Shown here: positions 48,792 through 56,906 of the stretch, in pieces | Numbering within the stretch: the stretch's first letter is position 1 | Layout of the letters: every line of letters begins with the position of its first letter | Assembly (NCBI RefSeq): GCF_036169555.1 | Contig: NZ_CP108032.1 | Coordinates: 5,456,001 to 5,520,000, forward strand | DNA length: 64,000 nucleotides | Direction of reading: 5' to 3' | Source: Streptomyces sp. NBC_00306 | GTDB lineage: Bacteria; Actinomycetota; Actinomycetes; Streptomycetales; Streptomycetaceae | Position numbers and translations under genes: made by a program | The notes under the pieces: model-generated | The model's input: only the letters and a program-made list of their open reading frames with translations | Told to the model about the DNA's origin: nothing | Database searches by the model: none

Positions 48792-50881
48792 GTTGCCGGT
48801 CCCTCCCTCGTCAGCGCCCGCCGGCACAGGGCCAGCAGCTTCTCATCCGTAAAGATGTCATGGCTGCCGTACCCGCCGTCCATCGACTGGTGCCGCCGGA
48901 CGGACGAGATCTCCGTACGCAGCGTCCGCTCCACCTCGTCCGCCACCGGCTCCGAGGACCCCTCTGCGAGGTCCGCGAGGCATGCGGCGATCGCGGGGCG
49001 CGTGCCCGGAAGGGTCTCCCAGGCCGCCCGCAGCACGGGCCACGCACGGTGCGCGTCGCCCGTCACCCGCCACAGGGCGATCGCCGCGTCCGTCCGGGCC
49101 CACGGATCGGGTGCCCGCGACAGTCCGGCCAGCGCGGGGGCGGCCGCCGCCGCTTCGCTCCCCACTGCGCCGAGTGCCGCGGCCGCCGCGCGCCGGACGG
49201 CGAGTTCACTCGCCGACAGGGCCGTACGCAGGACCGGAAGGACCTCCCGCGCGCCCGGCTCCACCGCCCACAGCGCCGCCGCGGTCTGCACGGCGAAGGC
49301 GCCCGAACTCTCGCCCCCGGCCAGCAGTCCCCGCAGATCCGGCGCGGCCGCACGGGCCGCGGGACCGAAGGCGGTCAGCGCCCGCAGCGCCTGCTCGACG
49401 ACCCACTCCTTGCGGTACCGGGGCGCCCCGCGCAGCACCCGCAGCACCTCCGGCAGCGCGTCGGCCGCCCGCAGCGCCGTCAGTCCGTACAGCAGAGGGC
49501 CCGCCAGGTCGTGGAGCCGCTCGTCCAGATCCAGCGCGCCGAGCCGGCGGCGCAGCGCGGGCACGAGCGGCAGGGCCTTCTCGCCCAGATGGCCCAGCAC
49601 ATGTCCGAGGTTCTGCGGTGCCTCGTCCAGCTCCAGCAGCCGCGCCAGCACCGGCACCGCCCGCCGGTCGCCGGCGCGCGCGAGTGTCATGACGACACTG
49701 CCGAGCATGGGCGGCCCGCCGGGCCACTCCTGCACCCAGCCGGCCGGGTCCGCCGCCACCCGGTCCGCCAGCGCGTCCGCCGCGGGCGCGGCCAGGCCGA
49801 ACAGCTCCCCGAGCGCGAGCACCGCGGCGTCCGCCAGCCGCGGTTCGGGATCACTGAGCTGCTCGCCCATGAGCCCCACCAGCTCGCCGTACTCCCCGCG
49901 CCGGGTCCGCAGCAGAGCGCCGCTCATCCGTACCGCATCGGTCCGCTGCCCCCAGTCGGGGCTGCACAACTGGTCCGTCAGCAGCGCAGTCCGGTCCTCG
50001 ACCCGGTCACCCAGACCGGAGTGGAGGGTGCGCAGCAGGTCCGCCGTCCAGGGAGCGTGCCGGCCCGCCGTCTCCGACTCGCGGCGCTCGCGCAGCTGCC
50101 CCAGCAGCGTCGGTGTCGACGGCCGCTCGGGCGCCGAGGAGGCGGGCACCGGTTCGGCGCGCAGCTCCCGCAGCAGGCCCGTCACGCCGGTCACCACATC
50201 GGGCGGCAGGGCGTCCGGGGCGCAGCGGGCGAGCTGGGCCAGAGCGGCCAGCCGGACCCCCGCGCCGTACGTCACCCGGGTCAGCCCGGTGAGCCACTCG
50301 ACCACCTCGGATGCCAGACGGCCGTGCCGCAGCGCTATCCGGCCCGCCGCCTCCACACAGGCGAAGCGGACCTCGGCGTCCTCTTCCGCGGCCAGGCGCC
50401 GGCGCAACAGCCCGAGCACCAGCTCCGGGTCACCGTGCAACGTGGCGAGCGCGAGGGGCGCGGCGAGCCGCAGCCCGCGGTCCCCGGAGTCGACGAGCGC
50501 GAGAAAGACGTCGGCGCCCGCGGTCACGGCCGACGCCGCCATCGCGTAGTTCGCCGCGTACTCGAACTCCTCGTCCTCCGGGTCCAGTTCGTCGTCGCCG
50601 TCGAGATCGATGCCGCCGATGCTGGTCAGCAGCTCGACGACGCCACCGCGGTCCTCGACGGACGGATCGCCGACCAGCTCCAGAAGGAAGGGGATGCAGG
50701 CGAGCGTCGAGTCGTACACATCGCCCTGGTGGTGCACCGCGCCGTACATCCCGTCGAGCGCCGACTCCCGCTCCGCGGGGTCCGGGGACGCCAGCCCGTA
50801 CAACAGGGCCGGCACGTCGTCCGCCGGACCGTAGGCATGCTCCAGTGACGCCCAGTCGACGTCGTTGATTCCCCCGAACAC
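48788..50881 (-). CDS. HEAT-repeat protein
   Basis: Alpha-solenoid protein, 697 aa, built from many HEAT repeats of about 35-40 residues (for example LADAAVLALGELFGLAAPAADALADRV and LAVRRAAAAALGAVGSEAAAAAPAL). These give a protein-protein interaction scaffold. There is no signal peptide, membrane segment or enzyme motif. An acidic insertion lies near residues 105-125 (DLDGDDELDPEDEEFEY). GTG at 50881 follows GGGAGGGG; an open frame to 51073 is probably not translated. Partner proteins are unknown; the zinc-ribbon protein is co-produced. Confidence 0.85.
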   Translation of the reverse strand: MFGGINDVDWASLEHAYGPADDVPALLYGLASPDPAERESALDGMYGAVHHQGDVYDSTLACIPFLLELVGDPSVEDRGGVVELLTSIGGIDLDGDDELDPEDEEFEYAANYAMAASAVTAGADVFLALVDSGDRGLRLAAPLALATLHGDPELVLGLLRRRLAAEEDAEVRFACVEAAGRIALRHGRLASEVVEWLTGLTRVTYGAGVRLAALAQLARCAPDALPPDVVTGVTGLLRELRAEPVPASSAPERPSTPTLLGQLRERRESETAGRHAPWTADLLRTLHSGLGDRVEDRTALLTDQLCSPDWGQRTDAVRMSGALLRTRRGEYGELVGLMGEQLSDPEPRLADAAVLALGELFGLAAPAADALADRVAADPAGWVQEWPGGPPMLGSVVMTLARAGDRRAVPVLARLLELDEAPQNLGHVLGHLGEKALPLVPALRRRLGALDLDERLHDLAGPLLYGLTALRAADALPEVLRVLRGAPRYRKEWVVEQALRALTAFGPAARAAAPDLRGLLAGGESSGAFAVQTAAALWAVEPGAREVLPVLRTALSASELAVRRAAAAALGAVGSEAAAAAPALAGLSRAPDPWARTDAAIALWRVTGDAHRAWPVLRAAWETLPGTRPAIAACLADLAEGSSEPVADEVERTLRTEISSVRRHQSMDGGYGSHDIFTDEKLLALCRRALTREGPAT

Positions 50882-50996
50882 GCCTGCCCCCCTCCCAAGA
50901 ACGTGCGCTTGGGGAGAGTGTGCACCACCGCTCCGGCATCGCGGGGTTATTGCCCCGAAGGCCCCGGGGCTGTTCCCATGGTCCGGGGGTGATGGC

Positions 50997-51800
50997 ATGA
51001 CCGCGCTGCGCGTCACACCAGCACACAGGGAAGGCCGGGACCGGCTGTACGTCAGCCTTCCCGACGGTCGCAACGTCGCCTGGTTCGACCGTGACGCCGG
51101 GCGGATCAGCCTGGTCGCGACCGAGTACCGGGACGGGGTGCTCGCGGCTCTCGCGCCCTATGTGACAGGGGACTTCACCATCGGGCCCCCACCCGTGCCC
51201 ACCTCCGCCGACCTCGCCAGGCTCTCCCTCCATCCCGACGACGACCTGGCACCCAACCGTTCCGGCGAGAGCCTCCTCACGGAACTGGACCGCGGCCCCG
51301 CCTCGGGGAGCCGCTTCCGCCAGGACCCGCGCCTGGCGCAGCTCGACGCCGACCGGCTGCTCGGCGACGCCCTGGAACGCCTGGAGTCGGTGGGATGGCG
51401 CGTCCTGCACTCGGTACCGCTGCCCGGCGCCGACCGCATCGACCATCTGCTGCTCGGGCCGGCCGGCGCGCTGGCCGTGCACACCCTGCCCGCCCGGAAG
51501 CAGCGGGTACGTGTCGCCGACCCGATGGTCCGCGCCGGCCGCGGACAGCCCGTCCCGCTGCTGCGCACCACCCGCCGCCGGGCCGAGCGCGCCTCGCTGG
51601 CCCTGACCGCGGCCGTACGACCGGTGCTCGCCGTGGTCGGGGCGGCGCGGCTGGACGTCCTGCCGACACCGCCCGACGTGAGGATTCTTCGCGAGACGGA
51701 CGTGCCCGCGCTGGCCAGGCTCGGCGGTGTGCTGAAGCCTGCGGACATCGAGGCGCTGTACGCGACGGCGCGCGACCGCCGCACGTGGCTGCGGGCCTGA
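50997..51800 (+). CDS. NERD-like nuclease-related domain protein
   Basis: Protein of 267 aa. The C-terminal half has a restriction-endonuclease-like NERD pattern: LGDALERLESVGWRVLHSVPLPGADRIDHLLLGPAGALAVHTLPARKQRVR. The usual catalytic D...ExK becomes D...HTxxxRK, so nuclease activity is doubtful. The N-terminal part (YVSLPDGRNVAWFDRDAGRISLV) is common in Streptomyces NERD proteins. ATG at 50997. The last codons (KPADIEALYATA) are duplicated 90 bases downstream, beyond the stop. Confidence 0.75.
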   Translation: MTALRVTPAHREGRDRLYVSLPDGRNVAWFDRDAGRISLVATEYRDGVLAALAPYVTGDFTIGPPPVPTSADLARLSLHPDDDLAPNRSGESLLTELDRGPASGSRFRQDPRLAQLDADRLLGDALERLESVGWRVLHSVPLPGADRIDHLLLGPAGALAVHTLPARKQRVRVADPMVRAGRGQPVPLLRTTRRRAERASLALTAAVRPVLAVVGAARLDVLPTPPDVRILRETDVPALARLGGVLKPADIEALYATARDRRTWLRA

Positions 51801-51820
51801 CGGGAAAGCTGGGGCGGGGA

Positions 51821-51859
51821 GCTGAAGCCGGCGGACACCGAGGCGCTGTACGCGACGGC
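51821..51859 (+). repeat. 39-bp duplicated gene tail (copy of 51731-51769)
   Basis: The segment encoding LKPADIEALYATA at 51731-51769 recurs at 51821-51859 with 37 of 39 bases identical, exactly 90 bases downstream. The copy lies after the stop of the NERD-like gene and is not translated in that gene. It may be a relic of a longer gene end or of a slippage duplication. Confidence 0.75.
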
Positions 51860-51926
51860 CGCGTGGGGCGGCGGCCGGTCCGGGCGGATCAGGCGGGACA
51901 CCGCCCCGGGCCTTGGCCGGGCGCCC

Positions 51927-52904
51927 TCAGTCTGACGTTCCCGGAAGGTCCCCGTCCCCGTCGGCGTCCGGGGGAAGGCGCAGCCGCAGCACCGTGGTGG
52001 TCGCGTGGCGCGTGGTCCGCTGCTCCACCTCGACGCTCAGTCCTGCCGCCACCGGCTGGTACGCGACCTCGCCGAGACCGGCCGCCATCGCCACGGGCGC
52101 CTCGCCCGGCACGAGGGAATCGCCGGCGCCGGTGGCGGACGCCGTCGTCGCGGCCGTTCCCGGCAGGGCGGCGGCCGCCTGGACCCGCAGTGCCGGTGTC
52201 AGCGGGCTGGAGACCACGGGGGTGTCGTCGTCGGGCAGGACCAGCACCAGAGCGTGCGGCCGGGACCGCGCCCCGGTGAATCCGACGACCACCGCGTCGT
52301 GCGCCGACGTGTGCCGCAGCTTCAACCACGCGCGCGTGCCGCTGCGGTACGTCTGGTCCAGCCGTTTGATCACCAGCCCCTCGACGCCGATCCCGGGCAG
52401 CGAGTCGTACCAGGTCGCGGCCTCGTCGGCGTCGAGCGTCATCGGCACGGCCTGGAGCGGCGGTCCGAGTGTCCCGAGCACAGCGACCAGCCGGCGCCGT
52501 CTCTTCTCGTACGCGGATCGCCGCAGGTCCGCGCCGTCCTCGGCCAGCAGATCGAAGGCCGCGTACGAGGCGGGAAGCCGGCGCGCAAGAGCGGGAGCCC
52601 GCCCCGGGGTTGCGGCCGCGCGCTTCTGCACGGCGGCGAAGTCGGTCCGCCCCTTCGACCAGACGACGACCTCGCCGTCCAGCACCGTCCCCTCCGGCAA
52701 CTGCCGTGCGGCGGCGGCCAGATCGGGGAACGCGTCCGTGATGATCCGCCCGGAGCGCGCCTGGAGCAGGACCTTCTCGGCGGTACGGAAGATCACCATC
52801 CGGTGGCCGTCGAACTTCGGCTCGTACGCCAGCCGCCCCCCGCGCGGCAGCGTGCTCACCGACTCGGCGAGCATCACCTTCAGCGGTGGGCGCGGCATGC
52901 TCAC
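51927..52904 (-). CDS. ATP-dependent DNA ligase, NHEJ type (LigC/LigD-ligase-like)
   Basis: DNA ligase, 325 aa. The adenylation motif I is YEPKFDGHRM (Lys in EPKFDGHR). Motif III-like AAFDLLAEDG, motif IV GVEGLVIKR and motif V AWLKLRH are present. An OB-fold region follows (about 230-325). The single-domain size matches the stand-alone ligases that seal NHEJ breaks. GTG at 52904 overlaps the stop of the polymerase gene. With Ku encoded divergently, this is the ligase arm of a split LigD system. Confidence 0.9.
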   Translation of the reverse strand: MSMPRPPLKVMLAESVSTLPRGGRLAYEPKFDGHRMVIFRTAEKVLLQARSGRIITDAFPDLAAAARQLPEGTVLDGEVVVWSKGRTDFAAVQKRAAATPGRAPALARRLPASYAAFDLLAEDGADLRRSAYEKRRRRLVAVLGTLGPPLQAVPMTLDADEAATWYDSLPGIGVEGLVIKRLDQTYRSGTRAWLKLRHTSAHDAVVVGFTGARSRPHALVLVLPDDDTPVVSSPLTPALRVQAAAALPGTAATTASATGAGDSLVPGEAPVAMAAGLGEVAYQPVAAGLSVEVEQRTTRHATTTVLRLRLPPDADGDGDLPGTSD

Positions 52905-53776
52905 GGCAGCGGCCTCGCCTGCCCGGGATCGGTCAGCGGGGCGAGCAGATCGCCGTACCTCTGAAGACGTGGTGCCATGTCGCTCATCCGGAAGGTCAGC
53001 TCCTGCCCCGCCTCCACCTCCTCCCAGGTGACGGGCGCCGACACGGTCGGCTCGGCCCGGGCCCGCAGGGTGTAGGGGGCGGCGGTCGTCTTCGCGGCGG
53101 CGTTCTGGCTGTGGTCGACGAAGACCTTCCCGGGCCGCAGATTGCGTGCCATCCGGTACAGGGCCAGCCGGGGCAGCGCGGCCTCCGCCTCGACCGCCAG
53201 GCTCTTCGCGTACGCCGACACCTCCTCCGACGGGGTCGGCCGCACGGGCACCAGGACATGCAGCCCCTTGGACCCCGAGGTCTTCACGTACGCCTCGAAC
53301 CCGTCCTCCGCCAGCCGCTCCCGCAGCCACAGCGCCACGGTGCGGCACTCCTCGACCGTGGCGGGGGCGCCGGGGTCGAGATCGAAGACCATCCGGTCGG
53401 CGACGGCCGGTGCGTCCTGCGTCCACTGGGGCGTGTGGAACTCCACGACCAGATTCGCCGCCCAGACGAGTGACGGCAGGTCGGCGACGACGACCTGCCG
53501 GGCGTTCTTGTCGTCGGAGCGCGGCACCGGGGCGGTCCGTACCCACGATGGCGTACCGGGCGGCGGATTCTTCGTGAAGAACATCTGCCCGTCCGGGCCG
53601 TCCGGGTACCTGAGGAAGGAGATCGGCCGGTCGCAGATGTGGGGCAGCATCGCCTCCGCCGTCGAGGCGTAGTAGTGCAGCAGCTCTGCCTTGGTCGTCC
53701 CGGTGGCGGGGTGGATGACCTTCTCCAGGTTGCTCAGCGCCAGGCGCCGCCCCTCCACCTCTGTGATCGGCGTCAT
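52901..53776 (-). CDS. LigD-type primase-polymerase (NHEJ)
   Basis: Archaeo-eukaryotic primase-fold polymerase, 291 aa, filling ends during break repair. Landmarks are NLEKVIHPATGTTKAELLHYY, RYPDGPDGQMFFTKNPPPGTPSW, the metal-binding MVFDLDPG and TSGSKGLHVLVPV, with a later VFVDHSQN. This is the LigD-pol domain encoded as a separate protein. ATG at 53776 was chosen over a longer frame to 53911 that would overlap the Ku start. It is co-transcribed with the ligase and divergent from Ku across 49 bases. Confidence 0.93.
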   Translation of the reverse strand: MTPITEVEGRRLALSNLEKVIHPATGTTKAELLHYYASTAEAMLPHICDRPISFLRYPDGPDGQMFFTKNPPPGTPSWVRTAPVPRSDDKNARQVVVADLPSLVWAANLVVEFHTPQWTQDAPAVADRMVFDLDPGAPATVEECRTVALWLRERLAEDGFEAYVKTSGSKGLHVLVPVRPTPSEEVSAYAKSLAVEAEAALPRLALYRMARNLRPGKVFVDHSQNAAAKTTAAPYTLRARAEPTVSAPVTWEEVEAGQELTFRMSDMAPRLQRYGDLLAPLTDPGQARPLP

Positions 53777-53825
53777 ACGATGAGAATCCCACGATTCCCG
53801 GAATTTCGGAGGAAAGGGATCAAGC

Positions 53826-54944
53826 GTGCGATCCATCTGGAACGGGGCCATCTCCTTCGGCTTGGTCAGCATCCCCGTGAAGCTGATGAACGCCACGGAG
53901 AACCACTCCATCTCCTTCCGCCAGATCCACGCCGCCGACGGCGGCCGGATCCGCTACCGCAAGGTCTGCGAGCTGGAGGAGAAAGAGGTGCCCAACGACG
54001 AGATCGGCAAGGGGTACGAGACCGAGGAGGGCTCGGTCATCCCGATCGCGGACGAGGACCTGGCCAAGCTCCCGCTCCCGACGGCGAAGACGATCGAGAT
54101 CGTGGCCTTCGTGCCGGGGGCGGCGGTCGACCCGTTGCAGATCGACGCGGCCTACTACCTCTCGGCCAACGGTGGCCCGGCCGTCAAGCCGTACACAGTG
54201 CTGCGCGAGGCCCTCAAGCGCAGCCAGAAGGTGGCCCTCGCCAAGTTCGCCCTCCGCGGCCGGGAGCGGCTCGGGATGCTGCGTGTCGTCGACGACGTGA
54301 TCGCCATGCACGGCCTGCTGTGGCCGGACGAGATCCGTTCGCCGGACGAGGTGGCACCGGAGGGGAACGTCACGGTCCGCGAGGCCGAACTCGACCTGGC
54401 GGACGCCCTGATGGACACCCTCGGCGAGGTCGACATGGACTCGCTGCACGACCACTACCGGGAAGCGGTCGAGGAGATGATCGCGGCCAAGGCCCAGGGC
54501 GCCGAGCTGCCCGCGCCGGCCGAGGGCGAGGGCGCCGGCGGCCAGGTCATCGACCTGATGGCGGCGCTGGAGAGCAGCGTGAGGGCCGCGAAGAACGCGC
54601 AGGGCGGGGACGCCGGCACGGACACGGGCGAGCACGCCGAGGTCACCCCGATCAAGGGCCGCAAGAAGACGGCCGCCTCGAAGGCGGCGGCGAAGAAGAC
54701 CACCGCGAAGAAGGCCACCGCGAAGAAGACCACCGCGAAGACCACGGCGTCGAGGACGGCGGCGGGCAAGCAGGCGACGTCGGGGACGGCGAAGAAGGCG
54801 ACCGCGACGAAGGCGCCGACGAAGACGGCGACGAAGACGGCGGGCAAGAAGGCCACATCAGGGGCGACGAAGAAGACGGCCGCGACGAAGGCGGCGGCGA
54901 AGAAGACGGCCAAGGCCTCGCCGAAGAAGCGCGCCTCGGCGTGA
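53826..54944 (+). CDS. ku: Ku DNA end-binding protein
   Basis: Homodimeric Ku, 372 aa, that encircles broken DNA ends and recruits LigD-type enzymes. The Ku core (about 1-255) begins RSIWNGAISFGLVSIPVKL and includes ALAKFALRGRERLGMLRV. A lysine/alanine/threonine-rich tail of about 100 residues (repeated KKTTAKK-type units) follows, seen in Streptomyces and mycobacterial Ku proteins and thought to contact DNA. GTG at 53826 follows GGAGGAAAGG. Confidence 0.95.
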   Translation: MRSIWNGAISFGLVSIPVKLMNATENHSISFRQIHAADGGRIRYRKVCELEEKEVPNDEIGKGYETEEGSVIPIADEDLAKLPLPTAKTIEIVAFVPGAAVDPLQIDAAYYLSANGGPAVKPYTVLREALKRSQKVALAKFALRGRERLGMLRVVDDVIAMHGLLWPDEIRSPDEVAPEGNVTVREAELDLADALMDTLGEVDMDSLHDHYREAVEEMIAAKAQGAELPAPAEGEGAGGQVIDLMAALESSVRAAKNAQGGDAGTDTGEHAEVTPIKGRKKTAASKAAAKKTTAKKATAKKTTAKTTASRTAAGKQATSGTAKKATATKAPTKTATKTAGKKATSGATKKTAATKAAAKKTAKASPKKRASA

Positions 54945-55068
54945 GGGGCCACCGGCCGGCTCCCCGGGCCCCGAAGGGGTGGTCGCCGTTTCCGGTCCGG
55001 CCGTCCCGCGGGGACCGATGCCCGCCATGGGGTCCCGGCACGGGCCCGCGCCCTGCCACCATCACCCC

Positions 55069-55404
55069 ATGACCGACCTCGAAGGCTTCTGGTCCGCGTC
55101 CCGCGCCCCCCTCTCCTTCAAGCTCCTCTTCACCGCCTCCGGCCGCGGCTGGGTCGAGTACGGCCGTGAGGGCGAGTACGCGTCCAACACCGAGTTCACC
55201 TGGTCGACCTCCTCGCCCACCCGCCTGGAGCTCGTCTACGGCGACTGCCGTGAGACGGAGGACGGGGACATGCGGATCACCTGGCCCGCGGACGAGCACA
55301 CGGCCCACGAGTTCGCCGTCACCCGCCAGGACGACGGCACCCTGGCCCTGACGCTTGCGCCGCCGCTCAAGAGCGTCGCGGTGTTCACGCGGCAGCAGCG
55401 GTAA
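55069..55404 (+). CDS. small hypothetical protein
   Basis: Protein of 111 aa that I do not recognise. It has a beta-rich, soluble look: FKLLFTASGRGWVEYGREGEYASNTEFTWS, MRITWPADEHTAHEFAV, TLALTLAPPLKSVAVF. No signal peptide or metal motif. ATG at 55069. It stands alone between Ku and a repeat array. Confidence 0.65.
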   Translation: MTDLEGFWSASRAPLSFKLLFTASGRGWVEYGREGEYASNTEFTWSTSSPTRLELVYGDCRETEDGDMRITWPADEHTAHEFAVTRQDDGTLALTLAPPLKSVAVFTRQQR

Positions 55405-55414
55405 CCGCGCCAGC

Positions 55415-55625
55415 CGCACGCCCGGCGAAGCCCCGGCTCCCGTATGCCCGGCGAAGCCCCCAGCTCCCGCACGCCTGGCGAAGCCCCGGCTCCTGCACGC
55501 GCCGCGAGCACCCAGCTCCCGTGGGCGCGGCGACCCCCCAGCTCCCGTGGGCGCGGCGACCCCCCAGCTCCCGCACGCCTGGCGAAGCCCCCGCTCCCGC
55601 GCGCCCGGCGAAGCACCCCGCCCCG
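55415..55625. repeat. 26-27 bp minisatellite with GGCGAAGCCCC/CAGCTCCCG core
   Basis: About eight imperfect units of 26-27 bases follow the stop of the small hypothetical gene. Two neighbouring units, containing CGTGGGCGCGGCGACCCC, are identical (near 55519-55571). The repeated phrase is roughly CGCACGCCTGGCGAAGCCCC with AGCTCC at the joint. No believable gene is encoded across it on either strand. Confidence 0.7.
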
Positions 55626-55920
55626 CTGCCGCCCGCCTCGCTCGCGAAAGCCCCCCGCGCCCGCCCCCGCGAACCCCGCGCATGCGTGCCCCCGCCCGGC
55701 CGCACCCCCGTGCGACCACTCACCGCACACATCACGTCACTTCACGTATTCCGACCCGTCTCAAACCATCCCAAATCGCCGCCGGCTTGTGAGCCGCCCC
55801 ATAGGACCCACGTCACTTACTAAGCGCGGTAGTGGTGGCGTCCTGCGCGCTCGACCGCAGGCGCCCCCCGCCCGATCTCGCATGGGACATATCTGCGTAG
55901 TTCGGTAGTACGTCACATCT
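55626..55920. other. non-coding leader region upstream of the riboswitch candidate
   Basis: No gene is seen. Base composition drops from about 85% GC to mixed sequence near 55735. ACGTCAC occurs at 55734, 55810 and 55910, twice followed by TT. This segment probably carries the promoter of the transglycosylase gene, but I could not fix -35/-10 elements. Confidence 0.4.
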
Positions 55921-56063
55921 TTGCGTCCACCGCCGGGCGCCGTTAACCATGGCTGACGTTCCGGGGAGCCGAGTGCCGGACCGGGCGAAACCCGCCCGTC
56001 CGACCGCACCGGCCCACGCTGCGGAGTCCGACTCCGCTCCAGCCGTACCGACCCCCCGGTCGG
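55921..56063 (+). ncRNA. candidate ydaO-type (c-di-AMP) riboswitch leader
   Basis: The leader before the transglycosylase gene has blocks in the order expected of ydaO elements: CGCCGTTAACC, then CCGGGGAGCC, then CCGGGCGAAACC. Two GC-rich hairpins follow: GCGGAGT-CCG-ACTCCGC (56021-56037) and CCGACC-CCCC-GGTCGG (56048-56063), the latter 18 bases before the ribosome site. In Streptomyces, ydaO riboswitches are known upstream of cell-wall hydrolase genes. The GAAACC block differs from the usual GGGGTGAATC, so the call is tentative. Confidence 0.45.
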
Positions 56064-56099
56064 CCTCCCCGCACATCCCCCATGGAGAGGTACATCCGC

Positions 56100-56663
56100 A
56101 TGACCACGCACATGAAGTCCAGCACCGGCCGTATCGCCCGCCTTCGCAAGTTCTCGGTCGCGGGCATAGCCACCGCCGGTGCCGCGGCTGCCGCGCTCAC
56201 GATGATGCCCTCGGCCGCCCACGCCGCCGAGCCGGTCTCCGCGAGCGCGTCCACCACCTCCGTCGCCGCCGTCAAGGCCAAGGCGGACGCCAAGGCCGAC
56301 GCCCACGCGGCCAAGAAGGCCAAGGCGAAGAAGAAGACGTACGCGAACAACCTCGACGGCTGGATCAAGGAGTCGCTGGCCATCATGAAGGCCAAGGACA
56401 TCCCCGGCAGCTACGAGGGCCTGCACCGCAACATCATGCGCGAGTCCGGCGGTGACCCGAAGGCCGAGAACGGCTGGGACATCAACGCCCAGAACGGCAC
56501 GCCGTCCAAGGGTCTGCTCCAGGTGATCCAGCCCACGTTCGACGCCTACCACGTCAAGGGCACCCCGCACGAGCTGACCGACCCGGTCGCCAACATCACC
56601 GCTGCCGCCAACTACGCCGCCGACAAGTACGGCTCGATCGACAACGTCGACTCCGCGTACTGA
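56100..56663 (+). CDS. secreted lytic transglycosylase (SLT domain)
   Basis: Secreted muralytic enzyme, 187 aa. The signal peptide ends SAAHAAEP. A Lys/Ala-rich helical linker (VKAKADAKADAHAAKKAKAKKK) precedes the SLT domain, with catalytic Glu in IMRESGGDPKAEN and the GLLQVIQPTFDAY segment. ATG at 56100 follows GGAGAGG; an in-frame ATG at 56082 overlaps that ribosome site and is less likely. The long structured leader suggests riboswitch control. Confidence 0.9.
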   Translation: MTTHMKSSTGRIARLRKFSVAGIATAGAAAAALTMMPSAAHAAEPVSASASTTSVAAVKAKADAKADAHAAKKAKAKKKTYANNLDGWIKESLAIMKAKDIPGSYEGLHRNIMRESGGDPKAENGWDINAQNGTPSKGLLQVIQPTFDAYHVKGTPHELTDPVANITAAANYAADKYGSIDNVDSAY

Positions 56664-56686
56664 GTCAGCCGCGTCACAGGCGCAGC

Positions 56687-56805
56687 GCACCCGCCGCACG
56701 AGCGACCACCGGCGTACCACTGCCGGTGAGCGCCTGACGGTGGCAGCAGCACCCGCCGCACGAGCGACCACCGGCACACCCACAGCCGGTGAGCGCCTGA
56801 CGGTG
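56687..56805. repeat. tandem 56/57-bp direct repeat downstream of the transglycosylase gene
   Basis: Copies at 56687-56742 and 56749-56805 share GCACCCGCCGCACGAGCGAC at the left and CCGGTGAGCGCCTGACGGTG at the right, differing only in the middle, with a GCAGCA spacer. Each copy contains CCGG...CCGG pairing potential and might fold. It lies between the transglycosylase stop and the LCP gene. Confidence 0.75.
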
Positions 56806-56906
56806 AACGAAGGCCGGTGGCGACTGCCGGAACACCCGGGCAGCGCCACCCGATTGACGACGGCCAGGCCGACAAGGCCCGGCCGGCGTAGGACGGACGG
56901 ACAGGC

